NCBI GenBank assembly: GCA_031285505.1
Contig: JAITVZ010000125.1
Location: 1-64,000, forward strand
DNA from: Propionibacteriaceae bacterium
GTDB lineage: Bacteria; Actinomycetota; Actinomycetes; Propionibacteriales; Propionibacteriaceae
Reading direction: 5' to 3'
DNA length: 64,000 nucleotides
Part shown: positions 35,417 to 43,539 of the stretch, one piece after another
How positions within the stretch are numbered: position 1 is the first letter of the stretch
Layout: the number at the start of each line of letters is the position of its first letter
The notes under the pieces: model-generated
What the model was told of the DNA's origin: nothing
The model's input: only the letters and a program-made list of their open reading frames with translations
The model's database searches: none
Position numbers and translations under genes: made by a program

Positions 35417-38251
35417 ATGGTTTCAAATCGCAGCAGTTCGAGCCATTCTGGCGACGCCGCCACCAACAAGACGAAGCCCGGTCGGGTCAAGCACACCAGC
35501 TTCACGGCCAACACCACCAGTGGCCGAAGCGACCAGTTGGATGATCAGGGCATCGCTCCAGTCAACATCAGCGGCTCCCACCCGGTCACGCCCACTGTCA
35601 GCAGTAGCGCAACCCATTCAGCCCAAGTGGCCAAAATCCGACCGGCGGATGCGACCGATTCGGCCCGCCCGACCCGTCCAGCCAACAAGCACCAAGAGCC
35701 TCAGACTTCCAGAACCAGCCCAGCCCCTCCGTCCACCAAAGCTAGCCCAGGCAATTCGGCTCAGGCCCACCAAAGTCATCGGGTTCGCGGGGACAACCAA
35801 GCCCACCCGGGGCATACGAACCATCCGGCCAACACCCGGCCATTGGTCTCGGTGGTGGTGCCGGTCTACAACGTAGCGCGCTATCTGGAGCAGTGCCTCG
35901 ACTCGATTTTGGCCCAAACCCTGACCAACTTCGAGCTGATCTGTGTCGATGACGGCTCGACCGATGATTGCCCGACTATTCTCAAGGCCTATGCCTGTCG
36001 TGACCGGCGGGTGCGGCTGATCACCAACAGCAATCACGGCTATGGCTACTCAATGAATTGTGGCCTTGACCAGGCAAAAGGCGATTGGTTGGCGGTAGTG
36101 GAATCCGACGACTGGATCGAGCCGACTGGCTTGGCCAGCCTGGTTGAAGCCGCCCAGACCCACGACGCTGAGGTGGCCAAGGCCAACTTCTACCTCGATT
36201 GGACCCGGCCGACACCGCGCCGCGAACTGTTCGAGTATTTCGACGAGGATGAGGACGGGCGGGTGATTGAGCCGGCCAGTTGGCGTGGCGGCGAGATCCT
36301 GCGGCGCAAACCGTCGATCTGGTCGGCCATCTATTCGCTAGCGCTGATTCGCCGTCACCGCCTGCGCTTCCTGGAGACCCCGGGCGCTTCTTTCCAGGAC
36401 ACCGCCTTCACCTTCCAGGTGTTCGCCTTGACCAAGCGCCTGGTCTGTCTGGGCCAAGCCTTCCTCCACTATCGCCAAGACAACGAAGCGTCATCAATCA
36501 ACTCCAAAGGCAAGGCCCTGGCGGTTTGCGACGAATATGAGGCGATTGAGGCCTTCGTCCGGCGACTCAGCGCCGACAACGTCGAGCAGACCGGCGGGAC
36601 CGGCCCTGCAACCACCGACAGCCCGGGTATCAGCGAGACCGCGGTGCTCAGCTCATCCGTGGTCACGCCAGACCAGGCCAGTGCGACCGCCCCCAGCCGC
36701 CCGCTGCGCTCGCCGCTGATGGATGTGATGATCCAAGCGCTCTATGACACACTGATCTGGAATTACGAGCGGCTTGACCAATCGCTGAAATTCCCCTTCC
36801 TCAAGCTGGCGGCGGCCTGGTTGCGGCGGCTGCTGACTGAGCGGGGCAACCTTGACGGCTTGTTCGCCAGTGAGACTTGGAAACCCGCGGCCTACGCCTC
36901 GATCTGCGCCGATCCCTTGGGATATCACACCTGGCGTGAAGATGAGCGGGCGGCTCGCGATGGGGTGGCGGCCACCCTGCGCGGCGTGCCGGCCGACTTC
37001 ATCCCCCACCCCCGCTCGGCTGACCCCCAATTCTCGATCGTCGTGCCGGTTTACAATGTCGCCCCCTACCTGCGCGGCTGTCTCGAATCGCTGGTCAACC
37101 AGTCGCTCGCTGATATTGAAGTGATCTGTGTGGATGATGGCTCGACCGATCAAGGGCCGGCCATTCTGGCCGAATACCTGCGCCGCGACGGTCGCATCCA
37201 AGTGATCACCCAGGCCAACCACGGCCTGGCGACCGCCCGCAACCGGGGCATCGCCGCCGCTCACGGGCGCTATGTCCTGTTCGTCGACTCTGACGACTGG
37301 CTGGCCGAAACGGCTTGCGCCAAGCTTGCCACGGCCTTGGCTGACCGCCCAGCTGAGGTCGTCGTCTTCGGCAGCTCGCCCTACCCCGGATCACCAGCGG
37401 TCCCGGCTTGGCTCGATGACGTCCTGCCGGTGACTGACCACTGGCGCCGCCGCCTCAGCCTCGACGACGTGTTGACTGACAAGACCTTGCAGACCTTCTC
37501 GTGGCGTCACGCCTTCGAGCGCGATTTCCTCAACCGCCACCGCCTGCGCTTTCCCGGTGACCTGCGCTTCGGCGAGGATTTGGCCTTCGGGCTACTGGCC
37601 TTCCCCCAGGTGCGGCATGGGGCCTTGTTCATCGCCGATCAGCTCTATCACTATCGCCATTGGCGGCCGGCGTCGCTGATGGCCAAAGCCCAGGCCAATC
37701 GACACAGCTTCGCCCAATCACAGTTGCACCTGATCGAAACGGCGGCCAGTCTGATCGCTGGTCAAGGCCGCCATCCCGATGGCCTCTGGCTGGGCTACTT
37801 GCTCGATCAGGCCTATGGGGCCCTGACCCATTGCCCGGAGCCAAACCGGACCATGGCGGTCAACCGCTTCCTGATGATCGTGCGCCGCTACGGCCTGAGT
37901 GGCTGCGCCGACCATCTGACCGAATCACAGCGTGCCTTTTGGCAAGACCTGCAGCACCAACGCCACGGCGCCCACCTGCTCAACCAGCTCAAAGGGCGAC
38001 TGACCCGCCGCCTCCGCCAGGTGGCCCCACCATCACGGGCTCAGCTGAGCCGCCTGGCCGGTGACCTAAATTGGCAGATCAACCGCCAAAGTGGCTCAAT
38101 CGAGTGCCAAACCCAGCAACTCGACCGCAGCGCCGCCGCCCTGGAGCGCCAAACCGCTGCCTTGGAACGGATCGCCGCCGCCTTGGAAGGACTTGAGGCG
38201 CCGGTGAAGGATGTGGATGCGACAGGCAGCAAGATCGCCGCGCCAGTGTGA
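35417..38251 (+). CDS. two-domain GT2 glycosyltransferase
   Basis: A 944-residue protein with about 140 disordered N-terminal residues, then two GT-A domains: PLVSVVVPVYNVARYLEQCLDSIL...ICVDDGSTDDC and VVESDDW in the first; QFSIVVPVYNVAPYLRGCLESLV...ICVDDGSTDQG and VDSDDW in the second. Both keep the DDGST and DxD-like motifs. Between them lies a low-complexity Thr/Ser/Gly segment. The last 50 residues form heptads with repeated SAAALERQTAALERIAAALE, a short coiled coil. Such tandem enzymes build cell-surface polysaccharides or teichoic acids on the cytoplasmic face. Confidence 0.88.
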   Translation: MVSNRSSSSHSGDAATNKTKPGRVKHTSFTANTTSGRSDQLDDQGIAPVNISGSHPVTPTVSSSATHSAQVAKIRPADATDSARPTRPANKHQEPQTSRTSPAPPSTKASPGNSAQAHQSHRVRGDNQAHPGHTNHPANTRPLVSVVVPVYNVARYLEQCLDSILAQTLTNFELICVDDGSTDDCPTILKAYACRDRRVRLITNSNHGYGYSMNCGLDQAKGDWLAVVESDDWIEPTGLASLVEAAQTHDAEVAKANFYLDWTRPTPRRELFEYFDEDEDGRVIEPASWRGGEILRRKPSIWSAIYSLALIRRHRLRFLETPGASFQDTAFTFQVFALTKRLVCLGQAFLHYRQDNEASSINSKGKALAVCDEYEAIEAFVRRLSADNVEQTGGTGPATTDSPGISETAVLSSSVVTPDQASATAPSRPLRSPLMDVMIQALYDTLIWNYERLDQSLKFPFLKLAAAWLRRLLTERGNLDGLFASETWKPAAYASICADPLGYHTWREDERAARDGVAATLRGVPADFIPHPRSADPQFSIVVPVYNVAPYLRGCLESLVNQSLADIEVICVDDGSTDQGPAILAEYLRRDGRIQVITQANHGLATARNRGIAAAHGRYVLFVDSDDWLAETACAKLATALADRPAEVVVFGSSPYPGSPAVPAWLDDVLPVTDHWRRRLSLDDVLTDKTLQTFSWRHAFERDFLNRHRLRFPGDLRFGEDLAFGLLAFPQVRHGALFIADQLYHYRHWRPASLMAKAQANRHSFAQSQLHLIETAASLIAGQGRHPDGLWLGYLLDQAYGALTHCPEPNRTMAVNRFLMIVRRYGLSGCADHLTESQRAFWQDLQHQRHGAHLLNQLKGRLTRRLRQVAPPSRAQLSRLAGDLNWQINRQSGSIECQTQQLDRSAAALERQTAALERIAAALEGLEAPVKDVDATGSKIAAPV

Positions 38252-38925
38252 GGCGCAGGCTTGGCGCGGTCAACGCCAATCTGTTCCCCAGCGGCAGGCG
38301 AGCCCCGGGTCAGCCACTCATCCGACGTATTCCACTGGCAGATGATCGCTCGGCCCATCGCAGCGATGCAAGGTGACATAGAGGTACAGAGCGGCGCCGC
38401 CGGCAGCTTTGATCAAGTGTCTAGATTGCCCGCTGCCGTCGGTGGCGCAACAGGCTCTTACCCCAAATCACTACGAATACTTTAGGGTATCTCGATGTTT
38501 AGGTCATTTACATGTTCCTCGTGTTAGAGTTAGCGGGTTCAGCTTCTCAGACGCGGCCACACCTGAGACCTTCGGATAAGCAGCTGGACAAATATCTGAA
38601 TACATTGTGCCTCTGAGGAATCCTCAGGGGCACGGCGTGTTTTCAGTACCAAGAAATGACCGCAATGTAACTTAGATCCATGTAGCTCACTAGTAGCTAC
38701 TGCAGCCAGAGAGTGCGAGACGACTCATATGGCGACCGATCGATTCGTCGGCGATAGAAAATGTCTCCCTTCGCGTTCTTGCCTCGCGCGAGGGTAAGGA
38801 AGGGGTAGGCATATGATGTCGCATGACTGCCGAGCACTGCCGCTCGATCACACTGACGGCGGCCGACGCCGATTCGACTGGGCAATGAATTATCACGGAT
38901 CGCGCTGCAGGATCGACCTGTTCCG
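38252..38925. other. 674-base gap before the unknown two-gene locus
   Basis: No convincing gene. The AT content is higher than in surrounding coding DNA, and a hairpin lies at 38607-38633. The promoter for the 792-residue protein probably lies in the right half. Confidence 0.4.
38607..38633 (+). terminator. terminator-like hairpin
   Basis: GTGCCTCTGAG pairs with CTCAGGGGCAC around a GAATC loop, with one G-U pair; GGCGTGTTTTC follows. It may terminate transcription from the glycosyltransferase gene and insulate the next locus. Confidence 0.55.
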
Positions 38926-41304
38926 GTGATCAAGGAAACCACAACTGCAAAGCGGTCACGCCCGTCGCACTCCATGCCTGGCCCGATGACTCAGGAAGTC
39001 ACGCTGGAGGAACCCTTACCAACTCGCGGCCAAACAACCCCCGATGGGGCCGCAACCGCTGAAAGGCCCAACTTCGAATGTGATTCGGCCTATCGCGCCT
39101 TGGGCGCCTTTGACCTGGCCCAAAGTGACGAAGATGAAGCCGGCCGGACCCGGCTCGATCAAGAGGGTCGCTCACCAACGAAGCGCATCTACGGCGCCTG
39201 GAAGACCGCATTGGAGGACTTGTCGTCGCGCCAAACCGATCTCCTCATCACCCCTGCCCGGAGCTCTTTTGCCCTCTTCTATGCGGCCTGGCATGGCGGC
39301 GTTTACCCCGGCACCGCGCAAACCACACCAGGCTTCTCGCAGTTCTTCAAGAAAGACCCAGAGGGGCAACGCCGCATCATCTCGGATCAATTCATCACCC
39401 TGGCCAGCCAGGCCGATCCAGACCTATTGGCGCGCCCACAAGACAGAGATGACCCCAAAGTCTTCATTTTGGATGATTTCCGGCTGAATCGCATCAAACT
39501 GGACGACACCTGCCGCAAGACCTGGATGGCGTTACTGGCCAGCCAGCACACGACGACTGGAGAGCCTGTTATCCAGGGCGATGCCGTGTTTGACACCGTT
39601 TATGACGCTATAGCTGACGGGGTGAGCGACGGGCTTGACGGGCAGGACACGGCAACAACCAACACGGACCTGCTAGCCCAATTGAAAGCTGATGACCTCC
39701 ACGACGGATGGATCAACAACCGCTACATTCATGCAAAGCCAATTCCCGAGCAGCGCGACCTGGACCCTCGGGGGCGGAACCCCTGGCACCGTCATCATCC
39801 CTTTCTCGCTGATGTTGCGGCCCGTCGCACGGCAGTGCTCCACCGCTACATGAATCAAGTCTGCCTGGCCAACTCGACACCTCTGGTGGCCTGGTCCCCC
39901 CTGACCGATCCCGCCGCCGTGCCGTTCGAACAGTTCAGCGCACTGCTCTATGACCAAGAATCCTGGCACTGGGTGGAGATCACCGCTGCCGCCAACGAGG
40001 GCCATGGACGACGTGATTTTGTCCTACTTCCGCAGGGCCTCCTGGGCGAGAGCATCAGTAAGGCGCTCGGCGAGAGTGTCGGCCTGGTGGACTATGTGGC
40101 CATCTATGCCAGCACCTCTCCCGAGGGGTTTGAGACTCGCTTCAGTTTGTCGCCAATGGTCCGATTGAAGGCTTTGGATGACACAGCAGTCACAAACTGG
40201 GTCGGGAAGCTCCTAGGCCGATCTGTGAAAGAGATCATGTCCGATTATGACGTCCGCCGTGGCGAATTGGCCGCTGGCGAAGCGCCATCGTCCGGCGAGG
40301 ATGGTCCTCTCGACGACAACACATATTATTCTCCCGCGACCTTCTGCGACCAGATCACCAAGGAAGGCGTGCAGCTGCTGTCATTCATGCTCGGACGCCG
40401 GGTCATGGAGGCGATGACGGCCCACCTCAAAAACAGGGTGGCCGAATTGAGAATCGCTGATCCCCAGCAGGCAGACAGCCTGATCCGGCCAGAAAACCGG
40501 GAGTACGCTCGCCTTCTGGTCGGTGACAAGCTGTTCCGCTTGATCGATGGCGCCGAGCCGGGAATGCAGTGCCCCTTACCCGATGAATCGTTGCTGGCTG
40601 AATCAGCAGAAAGATCGATCTGGGAGCCCCGGACGCTGCCCGAAATGTGGCCGGGTCTTGATCCGAGTGTCACCAACATACAGATCGGTGACGATCCGCT
40701 TGGTCGAATGCTGTCGGATGAGAACACCCAGTGGATTATTCGAGATCACCACGGTCTTGGTGACTACTCCGTCGAGGACGAACCCGGCGAGGAAACCGCA
40801 TCCCAGCCAGACCTCAACATTTACGACGAACTCATGGGGTATTGTCGATTGAGCCGTGAGTGTGGGGTGAGTGACTCCACTACCGATACCGCCGATCCCG
40901 CGAATGGCCATGTTCCCTGGAAAGATCCGTCGGGCCAATGGCACGCTTGCAGTAATCTGGAATGCCGCCAGTGGAAGGGGGGGATCCTGCATCGCCGCTC
41001 TGATAAGACACGCACCCTGACGCAGATCAAGAATAAACTTGCGAAACGTTGGCAAGCCCGCCACTGCGACCAAGCTGAGGTGGCAGCCCAATCGCTGCCC
41101 TCCAACCCGCAGGCTCATCTGACCCCGCCACGACTTCGCCTCTATCTACTGGTGCTCGGCGCCATCGGCTTTGCCGTGCCGACGGTCAGGAAGTCGGACG
41201 ACGGTATGAGTTTGGAAGAAGCCTTCGCCAGAGGTGAGTCCGGTCGGCCGACATATTCCAATCCTCTTGGCGGGCTATGGGCGCCGGGGTCGCTGACAAG
41301 CTGA
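38926..41304 (+). CDS. 792-residue protein of unknown family, partner of the RES-domain gene
   Basis: I do not recognise this family. The start is taken as GTG at 38926 with AGGA upstream; ATGs at 38974 and 38986 are alternatives. Residues 1-75 are low complexity. Conserved-looking patches follow: LSSRQTDLLITPARSSFALFYAAWHGG (about 100-130), NPWHRHHPFLADVAARRTAVLHRYMNQVC, and VGKLLGRSVKEIMSDYDVRRGEL. CSNLECRQWKGGILHRRSD near residue 685 could bind metal weakly but lacks a second Cys pair. There is no signal peptide or clear membrane span. It precedes the RES-domain gene on the same strand by 206 bases. Confidence 0.7.
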   Translation: MIKETTTAKRSRPSHSMPGPMTQEVTLEEPLPTRGQTTPDGAATAERPNFECDSAYRALGAFDLAQSDEDEAGRTRLDQEGRSPTKRIYGAWKTALEDLSSRQTDLLITPARSSFALFYAAWHGGVYPGTAQTTPGFSQFFKKDPEGQRRIISDQFITLASQADPDLLARPQDRDDPKVFILDDFRLNRIKLDDTCRKTWMALLASQHTTTGEPVIQGDAVFDTVYDAIADGVSDGLDGQDTATTNTDLLAQLKADDLHDGWINNRYIHAKPIPEQRDLDPRGRNPWHRHHPFLADVAARRTAVLHRYMNQVCLANSTPLVAWSPLTDPAAVPFEQFSALLYDQESWHWVEITAAANEGHGRRDFVLLPQGLLGESISKALGESVGLVDYVAIYASTSPEGFETRFSLSPMVRLKALDDTAVTNWVGKLLGRSVKEIMSDYDVRRGELAAGEAPSSGEDGPLDDNTYYSPATFCDQITKEGVQLLSFMLGRRVMEAMTAHLKNRVAELRIADPQQADSLIRPENREYARLLVGDKLFRLIDGAEPGMQCPLPDESLLAESAERSIWEPRTLPEMWPGLDPSVTNIQIGDDPLGRMLSDENTQWIIRDHHGLGDYSVEDEPGEETASQPDLNIYDELMGYCRLSRECGVSDSTTDTADPANGHVPWKDPSGQWHACSNLECRQWKGGILHRRSDKTRTLTQIKNKLAKRWQARHCDQAEVAAQSLPSNPQAHLTPPRLRLYLLVLGAIGFAVPTVRKSDDGMSLEEAFARGESGRPTYSNPLGGLWAPGSLTS

Positions 41305-41434
41305 TCGTTGGGGGCTCCCCCAATACGCCATCAGTCCAGCCTTGCAGGCCAAATGAGCGAATTCAGTCCAGCACCGGTTATTGATGCGACGCCGCATACT
41401 CTTGCTTAACGCAACCTCAATGACAAATTACTGC

Positions 41435-41463
41435 TTGCACAGAGCTGGCGCGCAAAGTATCCT
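41435..41463 (+). promoter_or_regulatory. sigma-70-type promoter for the RES-domain gene
   Basis: TTGCAC at 41435-41440 and TATCCT at 41458-41463 are separated by 17 bases, the optimal spacing. It lies 47 bases before the ATG, so the RES gene can be expressed independently of the upstream gene. Confidence 0.55.
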
Positions 41464-41510
41464 GTTTGACTAAGACCAAACCGGTGTCGAGGTCGAAGAG
41501 AGGAACTACC

Positions 41511-43172
41511 ATGGGGGGCATGGCAGTCGGGAATGCTGCAACTGTGGTAGACGCCCTTGAGGACTATCTCCAGTTCGTCGCGAACAATTGTCTGCCGACA
41601 GCAGGTCATTATGAGGCAGTGAGACTGTGCGACGCCACAAACGGCAAGTATCAGGAGTTACGGACTAAACAAACAGCCCTGGTCCGGTCACTCAAATCGA
41701 TGGCTGATCACGGCGATGACCGCACTAAGCTCGACGCCTACCAGCTGGTCGCCGGGCTCTGCGACCTCATCACCACCTGCTCGCAAGCCACCGTCTGGCA
41801 GTCAGATGACCAACGCATCCACGCCCTCGGTTACCTACTGCTAGACCTGTACAGCTGGTTCGTGCCATGGGACACCTTCAAATGCACACCCATGCCGGGA
41901 GCGATAGCCCAGTCGGGGGTGCCTCAGCTCCTACCCGATTTAGCGGCCGGAATCATGCATCGCTGCCTCCAACTCATGCGCTCTCAAAGGCCCCCTACTG
42001 GCGGAGACCCCGTGGCTGGCATCAAACAGGCATTGGGCGCCATCTTGGAACACATTCACCCAGGGGTCGCCAGTCCTTCAAGAGCAGCTAACATCATCCA
42101 GGATATCCTCAATAATTTGATACCAGCAGCAAAACCGCCCTGGCATTCAGAGGGCGAGCCCACGCCGGCCAAGCCCACGCCGGAGGACCGTTATCGGGTG
42201 TCGGACGGCCTCAACTGGTGGAGCTGCGCAAAGCTGCAAGGCCCTATTTGGGAGACTGTCGCCAGCATCCTAGAAGATCGGCTGAAAAATGACCCCAAGC
42301 GCGACTACTTCAAGGGGTGGCCTGGCCTCATTTTTGCCTACGATCTGGCTTGGCCTGATAATAAGGAACAAAAGCAGGGCAGTGGTCACGATGTAACATA
42401 TGATCTCGCTGCCTGGATTGACAAGAAACTCAAGTTAAGGTCCCACTGGCACGAAAATGCGGCGGACTGCGACAAGGCACGGGGCGATATCCTGAAAAAT
42501 GTGAGCGATCCTCACCCTGGTTCAGATCCAAACGGCACCCCACAGGATGGCTTCCACAAGTTGAGCCAGGACATGTACTGGCGGGTCCACCGAACTGGGG
42601 GCAATCCATTTCAGGGCGCAAGGGACTGGTCAAACGACCCCGCCGCAGCACAGCCACCAACCGGGCGATACACATTGCCCTTGGAGGAGGATGCAGCCTC
42701 GCTCTATCTTGGGATGACAGCGGAATGTGCCCTGCGTGAAATGTTCGCGGACAAGCTGGTGCTCGATCTGCCATCGGTGGACCGTTCCCTGTCACTGATC
42801 AATTGGAGCGGCGCTAAAGCGGCTCGCATCCTCGATATCGACGTCATCGCCAAGAGGGCAGGAGTTGCTGACCAGCTGGAGTACATGACCTGGGGGCAAA
42901 CGGCACCGATCGCGATAGAAGCGCACCAAGAGGGCTTTCACGGCATGATCTACAAGAGTGTCAAGGTCACGACCGACCGCAATGTTGTGCTCTTCACTCG
43001 AGGGGCCACCCCCACCGTGCCCGGCGTGTTCGCCATCGAGCGCACGCAACAACTGTTCGCCTCGACCGAATTCTGGACTTACGTCAAGGCGCGGGCCTGC
43101 GAGGGGGCGCTGACTTTTCTCGGCCGGATGCCCGACGATGTCAGGTTGAAGAAGGTGGCCAGCGCGACATAA
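41511..43172 (+). CDS. large protein with C-terminal RES (NAD-consuming) domain
   Basis: A 553-residue protein. Residues 1-340 match no family I know; they are largely helical with a Trp-rich patch (NWWSCAKLQGPIWETVASI). Residues 350-520 fit the RES domain: MYWRVHRTGG (Arg358), GRYTLPLEEDAASLYLGMTAECALREMF (Glu410), and EGFHGMIYKSVKV followed by NVVLFTR (Ser483), so the R, E and S residues that name the family are present in order. RES toxins such as MbcT and Res degrade NAD+, but are normally about 150-230 residues and paired with a small Xre-type antitoxin, absent here. GAGG precedes the ATG at 41511; a TTG 15 codons earlier is possible. Confidence 0.75.
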   Translation: MGGMAVGNAATVVDALEDYLQFVANNCLPTAGHYEAVRLCDATNGKYQELRTKQTALVRSLKSMADHGDDRTKLDAYQLVAGLCDLITTCSQATVWQSDDQRIHALGYLLLDLYSWFVPWDTFKCTPMPGAIAQSGVPQLLPDLAAGIMHRCLQLMRSQRPPTGGDPVAGIKQALGAILEHIHPGVASPSRAANIIQDILNNLIPAAKPPWHSEGEPTPAKPTPEDRYRVSDGLNWWSCAKLQGPIWETVASILEDRLKNDPKRDYFKGWPGLIFAYDLAWPDNKEQKQGSGHDVTYDLAAWIDKKLKLRSHWHENAADCDKARGDILKNVSDPHPGSDPNGTPQDGFHKLSQDMYWRVHRTGGNPFQGARDWSNDPAAAQPPTGRYTLPLEEDAASLYLGMTAECALREMFADKLVLDLPSVDRSLSLINWSGAKAARILDIDVIAKRAGVADQLEYMTWGQTAPIAIEAHQEGFHGMIYKSVKVTTDRNVVLFTRGATPTVPGVFAIERTQQLFASTEFWTYVKARACEGALTFLGRMPDDVRLKKVASAT

Positions 43173-43432
43173 GCCGTCGCAGTGATCGCCCCGGCAGCAC
43201 CATGACACAAGGCGGCATAGATCAGCGGGTCGAAACCCACTAGAAGTGAGAAGCCGACGACCGGACCCGCTTCGGCTCTTTGATAGACCATCTGCCTCAG
43301 CTGCGGCCGATCGGCGCCCACCACGACACCGTCCAGGGCAGCGCCACCGCTAGCGATGGCCGGAGCTATCATAACCAGGCCGACTGGCAGCACATCCTCT
43401 ACCCTGATCCGGCCAACACACAAACCTGCCAA
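43144..43432 (-). pseudogene. fragment of a DapA-family aldolase gene
   Basis: The minus strand encodes LDGVVVGADRPQLRQMVYQRAEAGPVVGFSLLVGFDPLIYAALCHGAAGAITATAYVAL, which follows the dihydrodipicolinate synthase/N-acetylneuraminate lyase pattern (GIKDS-like strand, then G-D-D and GadGaIs-like motifs). It lacks the N-terminal lysine region and C-terminal helices, and its end overlaps the last codons of the RES-domain gene. It is probably a remnant cut by arrival of the RES locus. Confidence 0.55.
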
Positions 43433-43472
43433 TCCCTCGGGGCGCCAAACAAGAGCCCCGCCCGGCCTCTCC

Positions 43473-43511
43473 TATAGCTGTAAGCTATATCTATTGCATT
43501 GTGTGCAATGC
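43473..43511. promoter_or_regulatory. two adjacent palindromes upstream of the DUF6541 gene
   Basis: TATAGCT-gta-AGCTATA (43473-43489) and GCATTG-tgtg-CAATGC (43496-43511) lie in an AT-rich patch 29-67 bases before the ATG. They may be operators overlapping the promoter. Confidence 0.4.
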
Positions 43512-43539
43512 TCATTTTGAAAGCTGAGGCCGCCCAAGC

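Noticed and set aside
38600-38640. Possible tRNA-like structure or attachment site
   Set aside because: Only a single hairpin is present; no cloverleaf arms or integrase gene were found.
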